A DNA stretch of 64,000 bases from Plasmodium relictum (lineage: Eukaryota; Apicomplexa; Aconoidasida; Haemosporida; Plasmodiidae). Location of the stretch: the NCBI RefSeq assembly GCF_900005765.1, contig NC_041689.1, positions 62,001-126,000 on the forward strand. The letters are read 5' to 3'. Below are positions 53,404 through 64,000 of the stretch, piece by piece. The notes under the pieces were generated by a model, which had not been told where the DNA came from, did not search any database, and saw only the letters and a list, made by a program, of their open reading frames with translations. The position numbers and the translations under genes were made by a program. How positions within the stretch are numbered: position 1 is the stretch's first letter; each line of letters starts with the position of its first letter.

Positions 53404-55079
53404 AAATTCTACTTTATAAAAAAAATAAATCACATAATTCTACTATAAAATTATATATAGGGATTAAAATTGATAAATTAAAAAAAATAACCTTATATGT
53501 CATAAAAAATAATATACATAAATGCTTATATACATATATATATATATAATATGTATTTTATTTATAAAATTAATTAAAATTTATGTATACATCTGTCTTT
53601 TTTTTTATAAAATAAAGTGTTTTATGCATTATGTAAAATTCTGTCAAAAAAAACAAATATTAATATAAAAATAATTTAATAATTTTTTAATAACAAAAAG
53701 AGAAAATATAAAAGAAATATAAAATAAAAAAAAGAAAAAAAATTAAAACAAATAATTAAATAATATATCAAATTTAATAAAATTACGGTGTATAAAACAA
53801 AATTAACTCAAATTTGAAAATAAAAAAATAATCCTATTATAAAATAAAAACAAAATAATTACACCGACAAAATGTTTTTGATAGTTCATCATTAAAAATT
53901 ACATAAATGTGTTGTTTTTATGCTATAAACATATTACTATATATAATTCTTTTTCTATTTAACATTTTATAAAAATATGTATATGTATCAAAAAACAATA
54001 AATAACATATGTAAAAAATAAATTAGTATAAAAAAAAAAAAAAATAACAGTAATGTTTATTAGACAATATTCAATAATTCATTAAATACATCTATATATG
54101 TATTATTTATAATTATAAAAAAAAGTTAAATATAAAAAATATATCAACTATAAACAAATAAATAAATAAAAAAAAAAAAAAAAAAAATTAAAATTGTAGA
54201 TTTATAATAAAAATAAACAAATAACTATTTAATATATGAATAAGTTCACATCTCGAATACGTATTTATACTTTATTTTTTTTTTATATGTATGCATATTT
54301 GAAATAAATAATTTCACAATATTTTTAAAAAAAATTATGCACAAGCACCTTGTATTTCATAAACTTTAAGAGAATATATATATTTTTTACAACATTATGT
54401 CTTATTTATTTGTTTATTTAATTTTTTTTTTTTTTTTTTTTTTTGAGTTATTTTAAATTTCTTTATACACTAGAATATTTGCTTATATATTTTTTTTTAT
54501 ATATATAATTTATTTATTTTTTTTTTTTAAGACTATAAAAAGAAACAACAAAAAAAAAGAAAAAGTATAAAGAAAAAAAAATTATGTGTGTGATTAGATA
54601 CCATTAATATTTTATACTTCAGATATAAAAAAAAAAAGTAAAATAAAATTATTTTTTAATTGTTTTCAAGAAAAGCTTGTATTTATGCATAGATGTAAGA
54701 ATCAATTGTATAAGAAAAAATCTTAAGAAAAAAATTTTCAGTGAAAAAAATTTAATAGAACAATTATAGATATAATAATATAAAATGTGCAAAATAGGCA
54801 TGAGTGCAGGACAATTCTTATACATATAGTTATTTATACATACAAATATTTTATACATTTAATTATTTATCTTATTCATTTATTTCATTTTTTTTTTTTT
54901 TTAGATATAGTTTTGTGTGTTTCATTTTAATCTTTCATTGATTCCTTGATCTTATAAAAAAAGGACAAATTTTCTTTTTGTATTTTTCTTAATTTTATTC
55001 TTTTGTTAAAATTTTTTTTTTTTTCTATAACTTATTTTATTTTAAATTAAATGAAGAGTTTTGTTTGTCTTTTTACAAG

Positions 55080-55089
55080 GTGCGCGCAC
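55080..55089. promoter_or_regulatory. GTGCGCGCAC palindrome, possible transcription-factor site
   Basis: A perfect 10-bp palindrome with eight G or C bases, inside the most AT-biased kind of sequence. It lies in the shared upstream region of the CCCH and PAC3-like genes. ApiAP2 factors of Plasmodium bind short GC-containing palindromes such as GTGCAC or TGCATGCA, so a binding site is possible. That is inference only. Confidence 0.3.
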
Positions 55090-57070
55090 TTTATGATAAT
55101 TATAAATTAAGAAAATCTATAATCATATATACTTATATCTAGATTAACTAATTATATTAAATATTATATTTAAATAAAATAAAAAGAAAAAATAATGTTA
55201 ACTTAAACGATTAATCTTTAAAATATGTTGTTTTTTTTTTTTTCCCTCCTTCTTTTCTTTAATATAATAACCTTAAAAAAATAATCCTTATATTCTAATA
55301 TATATATATTTATATAGATTTGTTTATATTATATTATATATTTATTTATTATTTTTTTTTTCTTATGATTTCATGTGTGCGCTTATTAATTTTAAGAAAT
55401 GCTTTTCTATAAGTGTGTGAATTCTATGTTATACGAAAAATAAAATTATAAAAAGAAATATAAGAAAATTTCATATGAAAGAACCAGTAACATTCATGCA
55501 TGAATTGTTATGTTAGAGCTAACTTTTTTCTTTCTTGAGTAATGATAGGTATTGATCATAATATTTCTCTAAATAGGTAAATATATTATCATTATATTTT
55601 TTCTATTTTTCAAAATTTTTATTTTTAATTTTAACTCCTATTTAAAGGAAATCATTGTTCCTTTAACACAATTTTCCAGATTCATCAAATTTAATAAAAT
55701 TACTGGAATTATAAAGCTACACAAATTATTATTATTTTTTAAACATATGTTCTATTTTTTATAAAAATTTCAGTAGATGAGAGATAATTTAAAAAATAGA
55801 AAAATTGTTTTTTTCTTTATACAAGTTAATAATTAGAAAATAATATTTTTCTTTTTTTTAATGTATACACATTTATTCAATGTATTTATGTGTAAATAAA
55901 ACATATTTCTACATAAAAAAAAAAAATAAAAAATAAAATAAAATTTATGTCTAATAAAACATTGTTTTAAAAAATGTATTTAATTATTACAATGATTGTA
56001 CATTAAAGTTCTACATATTATTTGAGAAATATTATTTTAAAATGATAAAATAATATTTAATGAATCTAAATTAACAATAGAATTATTAGAATATAAATTT
56101 TATACATAAAATAAAATTTGAATAATTGAGGCTTTTTTTTTTTTTTTTCAATTCTTAGATCTTAGTAAAAGTCATTTAATAATATTGGTGAGGAAAAAAA
56201 AAAAGATTTAAAAAAAAAAAAAACGAATAAGAAATTATATTTAAATTCTTTTTTTTGTATGAATATATTAATAGTTTTTTTTTTAATCTAAGAAGTCTTG
56301 TGTCTAGCATTTATTTATTACTAAAAAAAAATAAAAAATTTAAGATATATGTCAAAATAAACAAGGAGAAGAAAAAATAATGCAGTTTTTTAAATGGTAC
56401 TTTTCTTAAGAGTATCTTGTTTTAAGGATAATGCTTATTTTTTTTTTTTTAATCCATCTTTTAATTATAGTTTATCATAAAGTTTCCTAATAAAATTTGA
56501 ACATTTTTTTATATATTATTATGCTTTTTTATTTATATAATAAATAAAGTATTTAAAATTTTGAACAAAAAATATTCAATAAAATATGAATTTTTGAAAA
56601 TTTTAATTTCTAAGTATATAACTAAAAATGCAGAATATATATTAGCATAAAAAAAGTAAGGTCAGAAAAAAAATGAAAAATATTGAGTAAAATTTAGAAT
56701 TAACATGTAATTATCAGTAACTCAGCGGTATTACCTTCATTTGCAAAAAAAAAGAAAAGAAAAAATTCTTAAATTTAAATAAAACTTAAATACTAGTTAA
56801 CAAATAGACTTTCAAGGCAACTTTTTTTTTTTTTCTTGATATAAAGATAATTAAAAACGACATAAAATTTTAGTTTTTTTACGTTAACTATGGAAATTTA
56901 TTTCATAATTCTCTGAGTGCTTTTATCAAATTTTTAATTAATTTTTTTGTGAATTAGTAAAAAGAATAAAAATATAAATACGAATAAAGTATTAAAAGAA
57001 ATTAAAAGATCATTTATAATTTTTATTTTATAATTCATTTTTAAAATAGAATAAAAAGAAAAAAAAGCAA

Positions 57071-57685
57071 ATGAATGAAGATTCCCCTATAAATAGTAAA
57101 TTCAAAGGAATAGAAGCTGAATCATCATTAAATTTTCAAGAATATTTCCTCAAAAATGGAATAGAAGAAAAAAAAAAAAATAATGATGAAAATAATTTAA
57201 AAAATTGCGACATAAATGTAATAAATAGTAAAAAATATAAAAATATAAGTTTAAATGAACAGGAAAAAGATGAACAAAATGACAAAATAAATTCTCAAAG
57301 TATTTCAAATATTAACTTTATACCAAAAGTAGTCAAAAAACATATTAATATTACTCATAAGGAAGAAATAGTGTCATATATTTATACACTGGTTTTTTAT
57401 AAAAATTATAATATTTTTTTTATTACGCATGATGGAAAATTTGCTTCATGGATTTATTCATATAATGTTATTTTACCTTTTTCAGTTGAACAGGAAACTG
57501 AGATAATTTTTGGAGAAAGAAATTATCCTTTTTTAGAAATTTTATGTTCAAAATTTATGAAAGATCATGCACATTTATTAAAATATAAACCAATTATATT
57601 TGCATTGTCTATATATAAAATGTGTTTTTATGATAAAGAAATTTTAACTCAAATATTTAACAATTTGAGTAATATGATAAAATAA
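57071..57685 (+). CDS. Proteasome assembly chaperone 3-like protein (PAC3/PSMG3), 204 aa
   Basis: PAC3 (with PAC4) helps build the alpha ring of the 20S proteasome. The first 90 residues are a Lys/Glu/Asn-rich disordered extension absent from animal PAC3. From about residue 95 the layout fits the PAC3 fold: THKEEIVSYIYTLVFYKNYN (beta strand pair), IFFITHDGKFASWIYSY (like the LVTQFGKMGTLV strand of human PSMG3), and ETEIIFGERNYPFLEILCSK (like KVLLGQDEPLIHVFAKN). KPIIFALSIY and a terminal helix KEILTQIFNNLSNMI follow. The G-x-x-x-P-x-(L/I) core after the edge strand is the best match. Overall identity is low, so this is a moderate call. Single exon, first ATG. It stands isolated between a 3.75-kb upstream and a 2.65-kb downstream gap. 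Confidence 0.65.
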   Translation: MNEDSPINSKFKGIEAESSLNFQEYFLKNGIEEKKKNNDENNLKNCDINVINSKKYKNISLNEQEKDEQNDKINSQSISNINFIPKVVKKHINITHKEEIVSYIYTLVFYKNYNIFFITHDGKFASWIYSYNVILPFSVEQETEIIFGERNYPFLEILCSKFMKDHAHLLKYKPIIFALSIYKMCFYDKEILTQIFNNLSNMIK

Positions 57686-60339
57686 TTTATCCATATATCT
57701 TACAAATAAAGAGAAGAATAAGTTAATTTAATTTTTGAATAAACTCTTTTAATATACATATCCTTTATTATAATTCTTTTTTTTTTTTTTTTTACATGTA
57801 GAAACATGTAACTCATTTGTATCTATTTTTGTATGTTTAAAATTTTTAATTTAATAAATAAATTTTCCAATAAAATATATTTTTTGGCTTATATTCTATA
57901 TAAAAAAAGTCTAATTTAAAATATTTTTATAAATAAAAAAATTATTTTTAATATATATATTTTTTTTATATTGATTATATAAAGAATTATAATTATATGT
58001 ATAATTGTATTATTCATATTTTATTATTCTATTAATTATCCATATTTTATCAAATCATATAGACTTTTAAAAAATATGATAAAGTTTTAATTTTTTTTTT
58101 ATATTTAATATATATTATAGTTTTATTTGAGTATGTATAAAAAAAATTATGTTTAATGCAAGTAATATTTTATTTTTTTTTTTGCTATTTTCTTTGTAAA
58201 ACCTTCAAAAGATAAAGTAGTTCCCTATTAAAATTAAGAGTTAAATATATATATCATTGAACATTTTTTCATTTTCATATTTCGAGTTACAGAAATTAAA
58301 GGTAAAAACTTCAAATACTCATACGGAATAATTAATTTTAATTATGAGTATTTATTTTGGAAATTATATAAATATTATTATTTTTTTTTTATTTTATATA
58401 TAGTTTAATAAATAGAAGAATATGAATGGATAATTATCACTATATTTAAACATGAGACAATGTACACTATTTTTTTTTAAAAGATTGTGTACTTCATCTT
58501 TTTTAGGAATATGAGACTTTTTATTAATTTTAATTTTTTCTTTTTTTTTTAAGCACGTAAATTATGTAAAATTTAACTCTTTTTACACACAATAACTTCT
58601 TAGTAGTTTAATTATTTAAAAAAAAAAAAAAAATTAATGAAGATAAATAAGTTTTATTATGAAAGTGTAAATTAATTAAATATTTTTTAAATGTACTACA
58701 TTTTTATTTATCTCAATAAATTATTATTATGGAAAATTTAATTTAAACAAAAATATCATATGTGCATAAACTAAAAGATATAAATGATAAAATTTCCTCA
58801 TTTAAAAATTTTTTTCTTTTTATATTTATTATGAATAGAATGTTTTTTGTAGCTGTTTTTATTGTTTTGTTTTATGTTCTCTCATAGAATTAAGTTATTG
58901 ATATAAGAACAATGAAATTATTTTATGGTAAAATTAAAGGGGAAATAATTGTTGTAAAGCACGTTATCAGAATAATAATTAATTCTATATAGAAATAAAA
59001 TAGGAAAAAAAATAAAAAAAATTTAAAAAACATTATTCATTTTTATTTAGGACTAGATACTTTTAATTAATATATAAAATTAAATGTGAAAAAAAAGAAA
59101 AAAAAATTACTTTCTAATATGTAATTTGTTTCTAATTATATTTCTAAAATAAAATATAGTTGTATTTTATCTTTATTAATATATTGCACTTTCTTACATT
59201 TTCTGAAAATTTTTAATAATTTGGTATTTTATGTGTTCTTAGATTATTAATTTAAAAATGATATATAATTAAATTGTAATTAAAATAATAATTACAAATT
59301 TTAAGCAAGACAAATTCATTAATACAATTTCAAAATCCTTAAAGATACTATTACCTAATTTCTTTTCAAATATGGAAGTTTGAAAAAATATTTTCTTTCT
59401 ATTTACACTGAATATATAAATAAATAGTAAACATTTATTTGAACATTTTTATTTTTGAATATTTTATGATAAATGTAATTTTTTATATCAGCACATATTT
59501 TTATCATTTTTTTTTTTTATTACGGTTTAAAAAGTTATAATGTCCTTGATAATTATTTAGTTGATGCAAAACTTCGCTTAAATGAAAATTTTTTTTTCTT
59601 TTTTCAATTATTATTGTTACTGTTCATTATATAATTTATCACTGATGTTATATACTATAGGCATTGTTTATTTTTTCATTTCATCACTAACATAATTACG
59701 ATTTTTATTTTTAAATATATAAAATAAAAGCTTTTTGTAAAAAACAAGTTTAAGGAATGGATATTACTCTTATTAGGATTTTTTTTTTTTATATTTATTT
59801 GGAGTGTCTGAAAATTTAATTTATGTTTTAGTCAGAATTTGAGTCTATTTACTGTTGTTTTTTCAGATATTAGGGGATATGAAATGTTTTCCTCTCTTTT
59901 GAGTTTTTCTTTCTATTTAAAATGTGTTTTTCAATTAAAAAAAATAAATTTTTTATATGATATTAAAATTTTAATATATTGTATATTTAGGATATAAGTG
60001 AACACATTTTTTTTCAATTTATTTTTTCGTTTTAGCGATTTCAGAAGTTCTTATAATTATATTAATAAGTAGTGTATTTTTCTTAGTTTAACTTTTTTTT
60101 TTTCATTTCTTTTTTTTTATTAACAATGTTATTATTTATTTTAGATAAAATTTTATTTTTTTTTATTTTTTATACTTTCTAATATAAAAATCATCAATAT
60201 TTTAAAACACATTTTTTATACAATATTATTTTTTTTTTGCAGTTTCATAATTTTCTTTTATTTTTTCACTAAATATCAATTTATCTTTCTACAATATTTG
60301 GAGAGTTATGGATTTATATATGCTTTATTGTTTTCATTA
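57686..60339. other. large convergent intergenic region
   Basis: About 2.65 kb between two 3' ends, unusually long for convergent genes here. T-rich on the plus strand, especially 59500..60340. No frame longer than a few dozen codons. A short frame from about 58831 reads like a signal peptide but stops after 18 codons and has no obvious donor before its stop. I see no RNA gene. Confidence 0.45.
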
Positions 60340-61692
60340 TTAAAATTCTGTCTTTTCTTTCATTGTTTTAGTTTTATTGCTGATAAAAAAGCAAAAAAAT
60401 AGTGCATATCCCAATAGTCTAAGCTTTTTCATTAATTTAGAAAATAAATTTTTAGCATATATGTATTTATTTTTACAAGTAATTTTCTTATGACTCCCTT
60501 TACTTTTTCTGGGTCTATAATCAGTGAAATTATTTGATAAATTTTTATATTTCGTATTTTTATTATAAGGATAATTAATAATATCATTAAATATATTCTG
60601 ATTTTTTTTTAAGTTTTGCACAATAAAGGGGCTATAATAACTCTTGGTATATTTGAAGTTTTTCGAATTATATCGCCTAAAAAAAATACAATTATTTCTT
60701 TTTTTCATGCATTTTTCTTTTACATATGGGTTATTTATATTATATGAATTTTTTAAATAGTTTTTATATTTTGACATATACTTTATTTTATGAGTTTCTT
60801 CATTGTTCATTTTACTAAAATTTTTAAAAAAAGTAATATTTTTGTTGAATAATTTATTAGTTGGGTCATAATTTATTTGAATATTTCTATTATTGCATGT
60901 ATGAGGATTGAAATTAATTTCATTCTTTTTCGTAGGGATCTTGCCTTTAGTTTGATTTAAATAAGTATAACGTGATTTATATGATGAACTGTCTTTATAT
61001 TTATGTAAATTTTCATTATCTTTTAGAATTTTTTTTTCATTCATTTTTTTTAGATTCACTGAAATATTTTCATTCGATTTTCCAGTTATTTTTATGTTTC
61101 TGTTACTTAAATATATATGTTTTAATGAAACATTATTTTTATTAGTATTGTAGTTCGTTATCAAATTAATTTCTGAATTAGGTACACATGATAGTTCATT
61201 TTTTATATCTTTAATTTTGGTGAAATAATCATAATTTGTTTCATACATTTTTGTTATACTATTGTTTGAAGACAAAGAAGGATCTGTGCTTGACATAATA
61301 TTGTAATGTTCAATATTATTATAATTTTGATTATTGAACTTATTCTCTTTTAAATTTTCCAAGTATTTTATACTTTTCTCACTAATTAAACCACATTTTA
61401 TTTGATCTATATTTTCATACAATTTTTCTGAAATTAATTTTTCACTTTTTAGTTTGTCACCATAAATAGTATAGTTTTTAATATAATTTTTTTTGCTATC
61501 TGACTCATTTATATCTTCTATTTTTTTTATTAACTGCTTATAGTTTTTTTTTTGAGTTTCATTACCTATGTTTTCTATATGTATTCTCTTCAAGTCTTTA
61601 CAACCCCCTTCACTTAAACAATTTTTGTTAATCAATTCAGTGATTTTCTCTTTTGAACCTTTTTTCATTATTAATTCATTTTTATAATGCAT
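60340..61692 (-). CDS. Orphan conserved-type Plasmodium protein, 450 aa, function unknown
   Basis: I do not recognise this protein. It is a single uninterrupted frame of 450 codons, too long for chance at this base composition, with normal parasite codon and residue use (Asn, Lys, Ile, Tyr, Ser). It is basic, largely low-complexity, with scattered motifs SLSSNNSITKMYETNYDYF and FNPHTCNNRNIQINYDP and no known domain. Near the C-terminus a hydrophobic patch (LLGYALFFCFFIS, about residues 425-440) is followed by a short basic tail, which could be a tail anchor or a read-through into an intron. The first ATG is at 61692; an internal Met at residue 9 is an alternative. It is oriented like the edge gene to its right. 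Confidence 0.65.
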   Translation of the reverse strand: MHYKNELIMKKGSKEKITELINKNCLSEGGCKDLKRIHIENIGNETQKKNYKQLIKKIEDINESDSKKNYIKNYTIYGDKLKSEKLISEKLYENIDQIKCGLISEKSIKYLENLKENKFNNQNYNNIEHYNIMSSTDPSLSSNNSITKMYETNYDYFTKIKDIKNELSCVPNSEINLITNYNTNKNNVSLKHIYLSNRNIKITGKSNENISVNLKKMNEKKILKDNENLHKYKDSSSYKSRYTYLNQTKGKIPTKKNEINFNPHTCNNRNIQINYDPTNKLFNKNITFFKNFSKMNNEETHKIKYMSKYKNYLKNSYNINNPYVKEKCMKKRNNCIFFRRYNSKNFKYTKSYYSPFIVQNLKKNQNIFNDIINYPYNKNTKYKNLSNNFTDYRPRKSKGSHKKITCKNKYIYAKNLFSKLMKKLRLLGYALFFCFFISNKTKTMKEKTEF

Positions 61693-63578
61693 ATTTGAAT
61701 TTTTTTATGAATTAAAAAATTTGATTTGAGTAATGTTTCCTTTTTTTTGTTTTTAGAATAATTAAAGTTACTATTTATATTTTTTTCTAACTTTCTAATA
61801 AAAATGTTTTTCTTTGTATTTTTTACTTAATATATTATTATCTTAGTTGTGGGAAATTATATTAGGGTAATTCATACTTATATTTTGTTATCTTTTTTAA
61901 TAAAGGTTAAAATTTATAGTTTATATATTTGATTATTTTTTTTTTTTTTTTTGAATAGTTCTTTTATATTTTATTTATGATTTCTAAAAAAAAAAAGGAA
62001 AAAATTAAAAAGAGATCCATAAGGAAATTTTAAATATCACTTATAAGGAAATGCTGTGTATAAAAAAATAATAAAAAGTTTTTAAAATAGTATTATTCAT
62101 ATTTGTTTCATATACATGCATATATATATCTATAAAAAATATTTGTCCTATAAATGTAAATTATATTATATTTATAGTTTTCTGTATTGATGTATCATAA
62201 GCTATGATAAATTTTGGAAAATTTATTATAAATAACGGTTTTAATTATGCGCACATCTAAATATCAAATAAGTAAAGAATATATCATATAATTTTCATAT
62301 AAATGAGGAAAGTAATAATTTATAACAAATTATATGGTTGTACATTAGTATATATTTTATAAAATGAAATAAAATAGATCTACTAGGATTTAACAAATTA
62401 TAGTGTTTTAATTATAATAAAGTTTATTTAATATTTATCAACTATTATGTTTTACATTGTTTTCATAAAATGACGCTAAATTCAGGGTGTTATGAAATGC
62501 ACATAAAAAAAAATATAAGCTTATATTTTTTTTAAATTGTTAAAGTTCTATAGTTAATGCATATATTTTTATAGAATTAGAATTACAATAATGAAAAAAA
62601 AAAAAAAAAAAGAAACAAAGTTAAGACAAAAATCTTAAAAAATAAAATTTTTTGGAATAAAACTTTTTATTATTGATATTTTTTTTATATAATATGCAAG
62701 CTTCTTATAATTTTATTTCTTTTTTCTCTTTATTAGCTAAATACACCTTTTTTTTCCCCCATGAACTATATATTTTTTTTCCATTAATTATATATTAACT
62801 TTATTTTGAATTATTTGGAATAACTATTTTCATTTTTTATATTAATATTAACAATCATAAGAAATTAAAACAAAAAAAAAAAAAAAAAGCCTGAACATGA
62901 TATAAAAAAAAAAAAAATACTCTCAAACTAATTAAGCTATTTCATCTTTTCAATTATTTTGATTTCCCTTTTTTTTTTGAACTCATCCTCTAACTCTCAG
63001 ACTTTAAAAACCTTGATTTTATATATTAATTTAAAAAAGAAATTTTTAATAATTTTTTTATTTAGTAATAATAAATAAAATGAAAAATGTAAGGCTTTCA
63101 GATTTTTTAAAAAAACTATTTCGAAAAGATAAAGTTTATATATATATATATATATTAAATGAGTAGAAATTAATAATAAATATAAATATAAATATATTTA
63201 TTTTTCTAGCGTGTGCAAAAGGTATTTAAATTGAAATAAATAGAGACATAAATAAACTAATATATTAATATATATTGAAGTATCGTGTTGATTAATTATT
63301 ATATTTATATTTTTTATGATTATAAAATATATGTTATATAATAAATATTATTTGAGAAGTAAGACACATGGAAAAAAAAGAAATAACAAAAAAAAAAAAA
63401 AAAGATTTTCTAACAGTATCCTAAAAAATACACTTGAGAAAATATTCTGAAAAGAATATCCATAAAACTATGATAAATAGTAAAATTATGAAGTATAAAG
63501 CAAATGAATAAAATAAATTATAATAAAATATAACAAAGCATATAAAAATGCTATATAAAAAAAAAAAAAAAAAGTATT
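61693..63578. other. intergenic between orphan gene and right-edge gene
   Basis: About 1.9 kb between two minus-strand genes. It should contain the orphan gene's promoter. Poly(A), poly(T) and (TA)n tracts (for example 63136..63155) with no coding frame. Nothing further seen. Confidence 0.5.
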
Positions 63579-64000
63579 TCATTTAGAATGAGCATGCCTT
63601 AAAGTAACAGATCTAACAAATAAAATATCTCGAATTTTTGCAAGATCTTTACTATTGAGCCATCCATAATCCTTTGAGCATGTTTCTTGGGTTTTGACAT
63701 TTAATAAATAATTTAAAACATTGTTATCAAAAATATCTATAAATTGAAAAATTGTTGATATTTTCAATGGTGTTACGGAAAAATGTACTTCAGCAGAAAA
63801 ATGTTGCCTGAGGTGAAAAGTCTTTGATCTTTTTAAAAATTGGAGTATATCATTAATTTCTTCATCATCATGAAAAAAAATTTCATCTTTTAAATCACAG
63901 TTATTTAATTGTTGTGCTAATTTATCTTTGTCAATATTTAAGTCATTAGAAATAGTATTTATCATACTAATATGAAAGTTATTACAACTTTTCGCATTAT
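63579..64000 (-). CDS. C-terminal part of an unrecognised protein, cut by the window edge
   Basis: The frame ends at a stop at 63579 and stays open through the right edge, so the gene starts outside the window; about 139 residues are visible. An internal ATG at 63965 is preceded in frame by coding-like residues (NAKSCNNFHIS), so it is probably not the start. The visible part is unusually free of low complexity and looks folded: acidic LNNCDLKDEIFFHDDEEIND, then ILQFLKRSKTFHLRQHFSAE, STIFQFIDIFDNNVLNYLL, a DYGWLNSKDLAKIRDILF helix, and a basic tail ending RHAHSK. I do not recognise the family. It is likely a conserved globular domain whose identity needs the upstream exons. Confidence 0.65.
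   Translation of the reverse strand, partial: NAKSCNNFHISMINTISNDLNIDKDKLAQQLNNCDLKDEIFFHDDEEINDILQFLKRSKTFHLRQHFSAEVHFSVTPLKISTIFQFIDIFDNNVLNYLLNVKTQETCSKDYGWLNSKDLAKIRDILFVRSVTLRHAHSK

Larger units (their letters stand above)
53317..57070. other. large divergent intergenic region, probable promoters
   Basis: About 3.75 kb between the CCCH gene (-) and the PAC3-like gene (+), the longest gap in the window. Starts with a 34-base poly(A) (53367..53400). Contains a GC-only palindromic core near 55080 and long T runs near 54423..54444. Open frame 54649..54858 (-) is not convincing. No RNA gene recognised; an unannotated non-coding transcript cannot be excluded. Confidence 0.45.

Noticed and set aside
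53317-53433. 39-residue poly-Phe extension of the CCCH protein
   Set aside because: It begins with GTG and is created by a 34-base A/T tract; the ATG at 53316 is the likely start.
53317-57070. Candidate centromere or large structural AT block
   Set aside because: Plasmodium centromeres are 2-4 kb of near-pure AT with short imperfect repeats. This gap has ordinary scattered G and C, including a GC palindrome, and no repeat core.
58831-58887. Signal-peptide-like short frame MNRMFFVAVFIVLFYVLS
   Set aside because: It stops after 18 codons, no credible donor precedes the stop in a useful phase, and nothing downstream continues it. Chance in AT-rich DNA is enough.
1-64000. tRNA, rRNA or snRNA genes
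   Set aside because: I looked for locally GC-richer blocks with a TTCGA-type B box or Sm-site context and found none that fold plausibly by eye. A tRNAscan-SE and Rfam run would settle it.

Overview
The window is nuclear DNA from a malaria parasite (genus Plasmodium). The evidence is an extreme A+T bias with long poly(A), poly(T) and (AT)n tracts, proteins rich in Asn, Lys and Glu with low-complexity inserts, short AT-rich GT-AG introns, and a distinctive gene set. The order LSM7, krox1-type zinc-finger gene, CIA1 WD40 gene, phosphodiesterase alpha, hydroxymethylbilane synthase matches what I remember of P. falciparum chromosome 12 (the PFL0460 to PFL0480 region). That memory is not a database check. 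The base bias would suit Laverania or avian-lineage parasites, and I cannot name the species.

Layout: seventeen protein genes, sixteen of them complete. On the left are PYM (-), a C2H2 finger protein (-), LSM7 (+) and a long krox1-like zinc-finger gene (-) that carries an internal duplication and a 21-bp minisatellite. A run of four plus-strand genes follows: the Fe-S assembly WD40 protein CIA1, cyclic-nucleotide phosphodiesterase alpha, the haem enzyme hydroxymethylbilane synthase, and a small multi-exon OCIA-like membrane protein. This last gene meets the ATP synthase assembly factor ATP11 (-) tail to tail. An ABCB half-transporter (-) and an apicoplast-type ribosomal protein L1 (+) come next. 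A single 12.3-kb exon then encodes a 4115-residue PIK-related kinase that looks like SMG1. Beyond it lie a Qa-SNARE syntaxin (-), a triple CCCH zinc-finger protein (-), a PAC3-like proteasome chaperone (+), an orphan gene (-) and a gene cut by the right edge (-).

Functional themes: RNA processing and quality control (PYM, LSM7, SMG1-like kinase, CCCH protein), organelle biogenesis (HMBS, L1, ATP11, OCIA-like, ABCB, CIA1), and signalling and trafficking (PDE, syntaxin). There are no operons. Neighbours are divergent, convergent or tandem with AT-rich spacers of about 0.03 to 3.8 kb. I saw no tRNA, rRNA, snRNA, mobile element or CRISPR array.

The most interesting item is the giant kinase. Its GDRH loop, D-x-N motif, F-x-K-G loop, very long insert before the FATC tail and YEGW-type FATC end together point to SMG1, the nonsense-mediated decay kinase. 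It lies in the same window as PYM, which acts on the exon-junction complex. Second are the decaying duplicated finger block of the krox1-like gene and two alternative 3' ends, both frame-compatible, for the OCIA-like gene. Exon joins, start choices and names are by-eye inferences.
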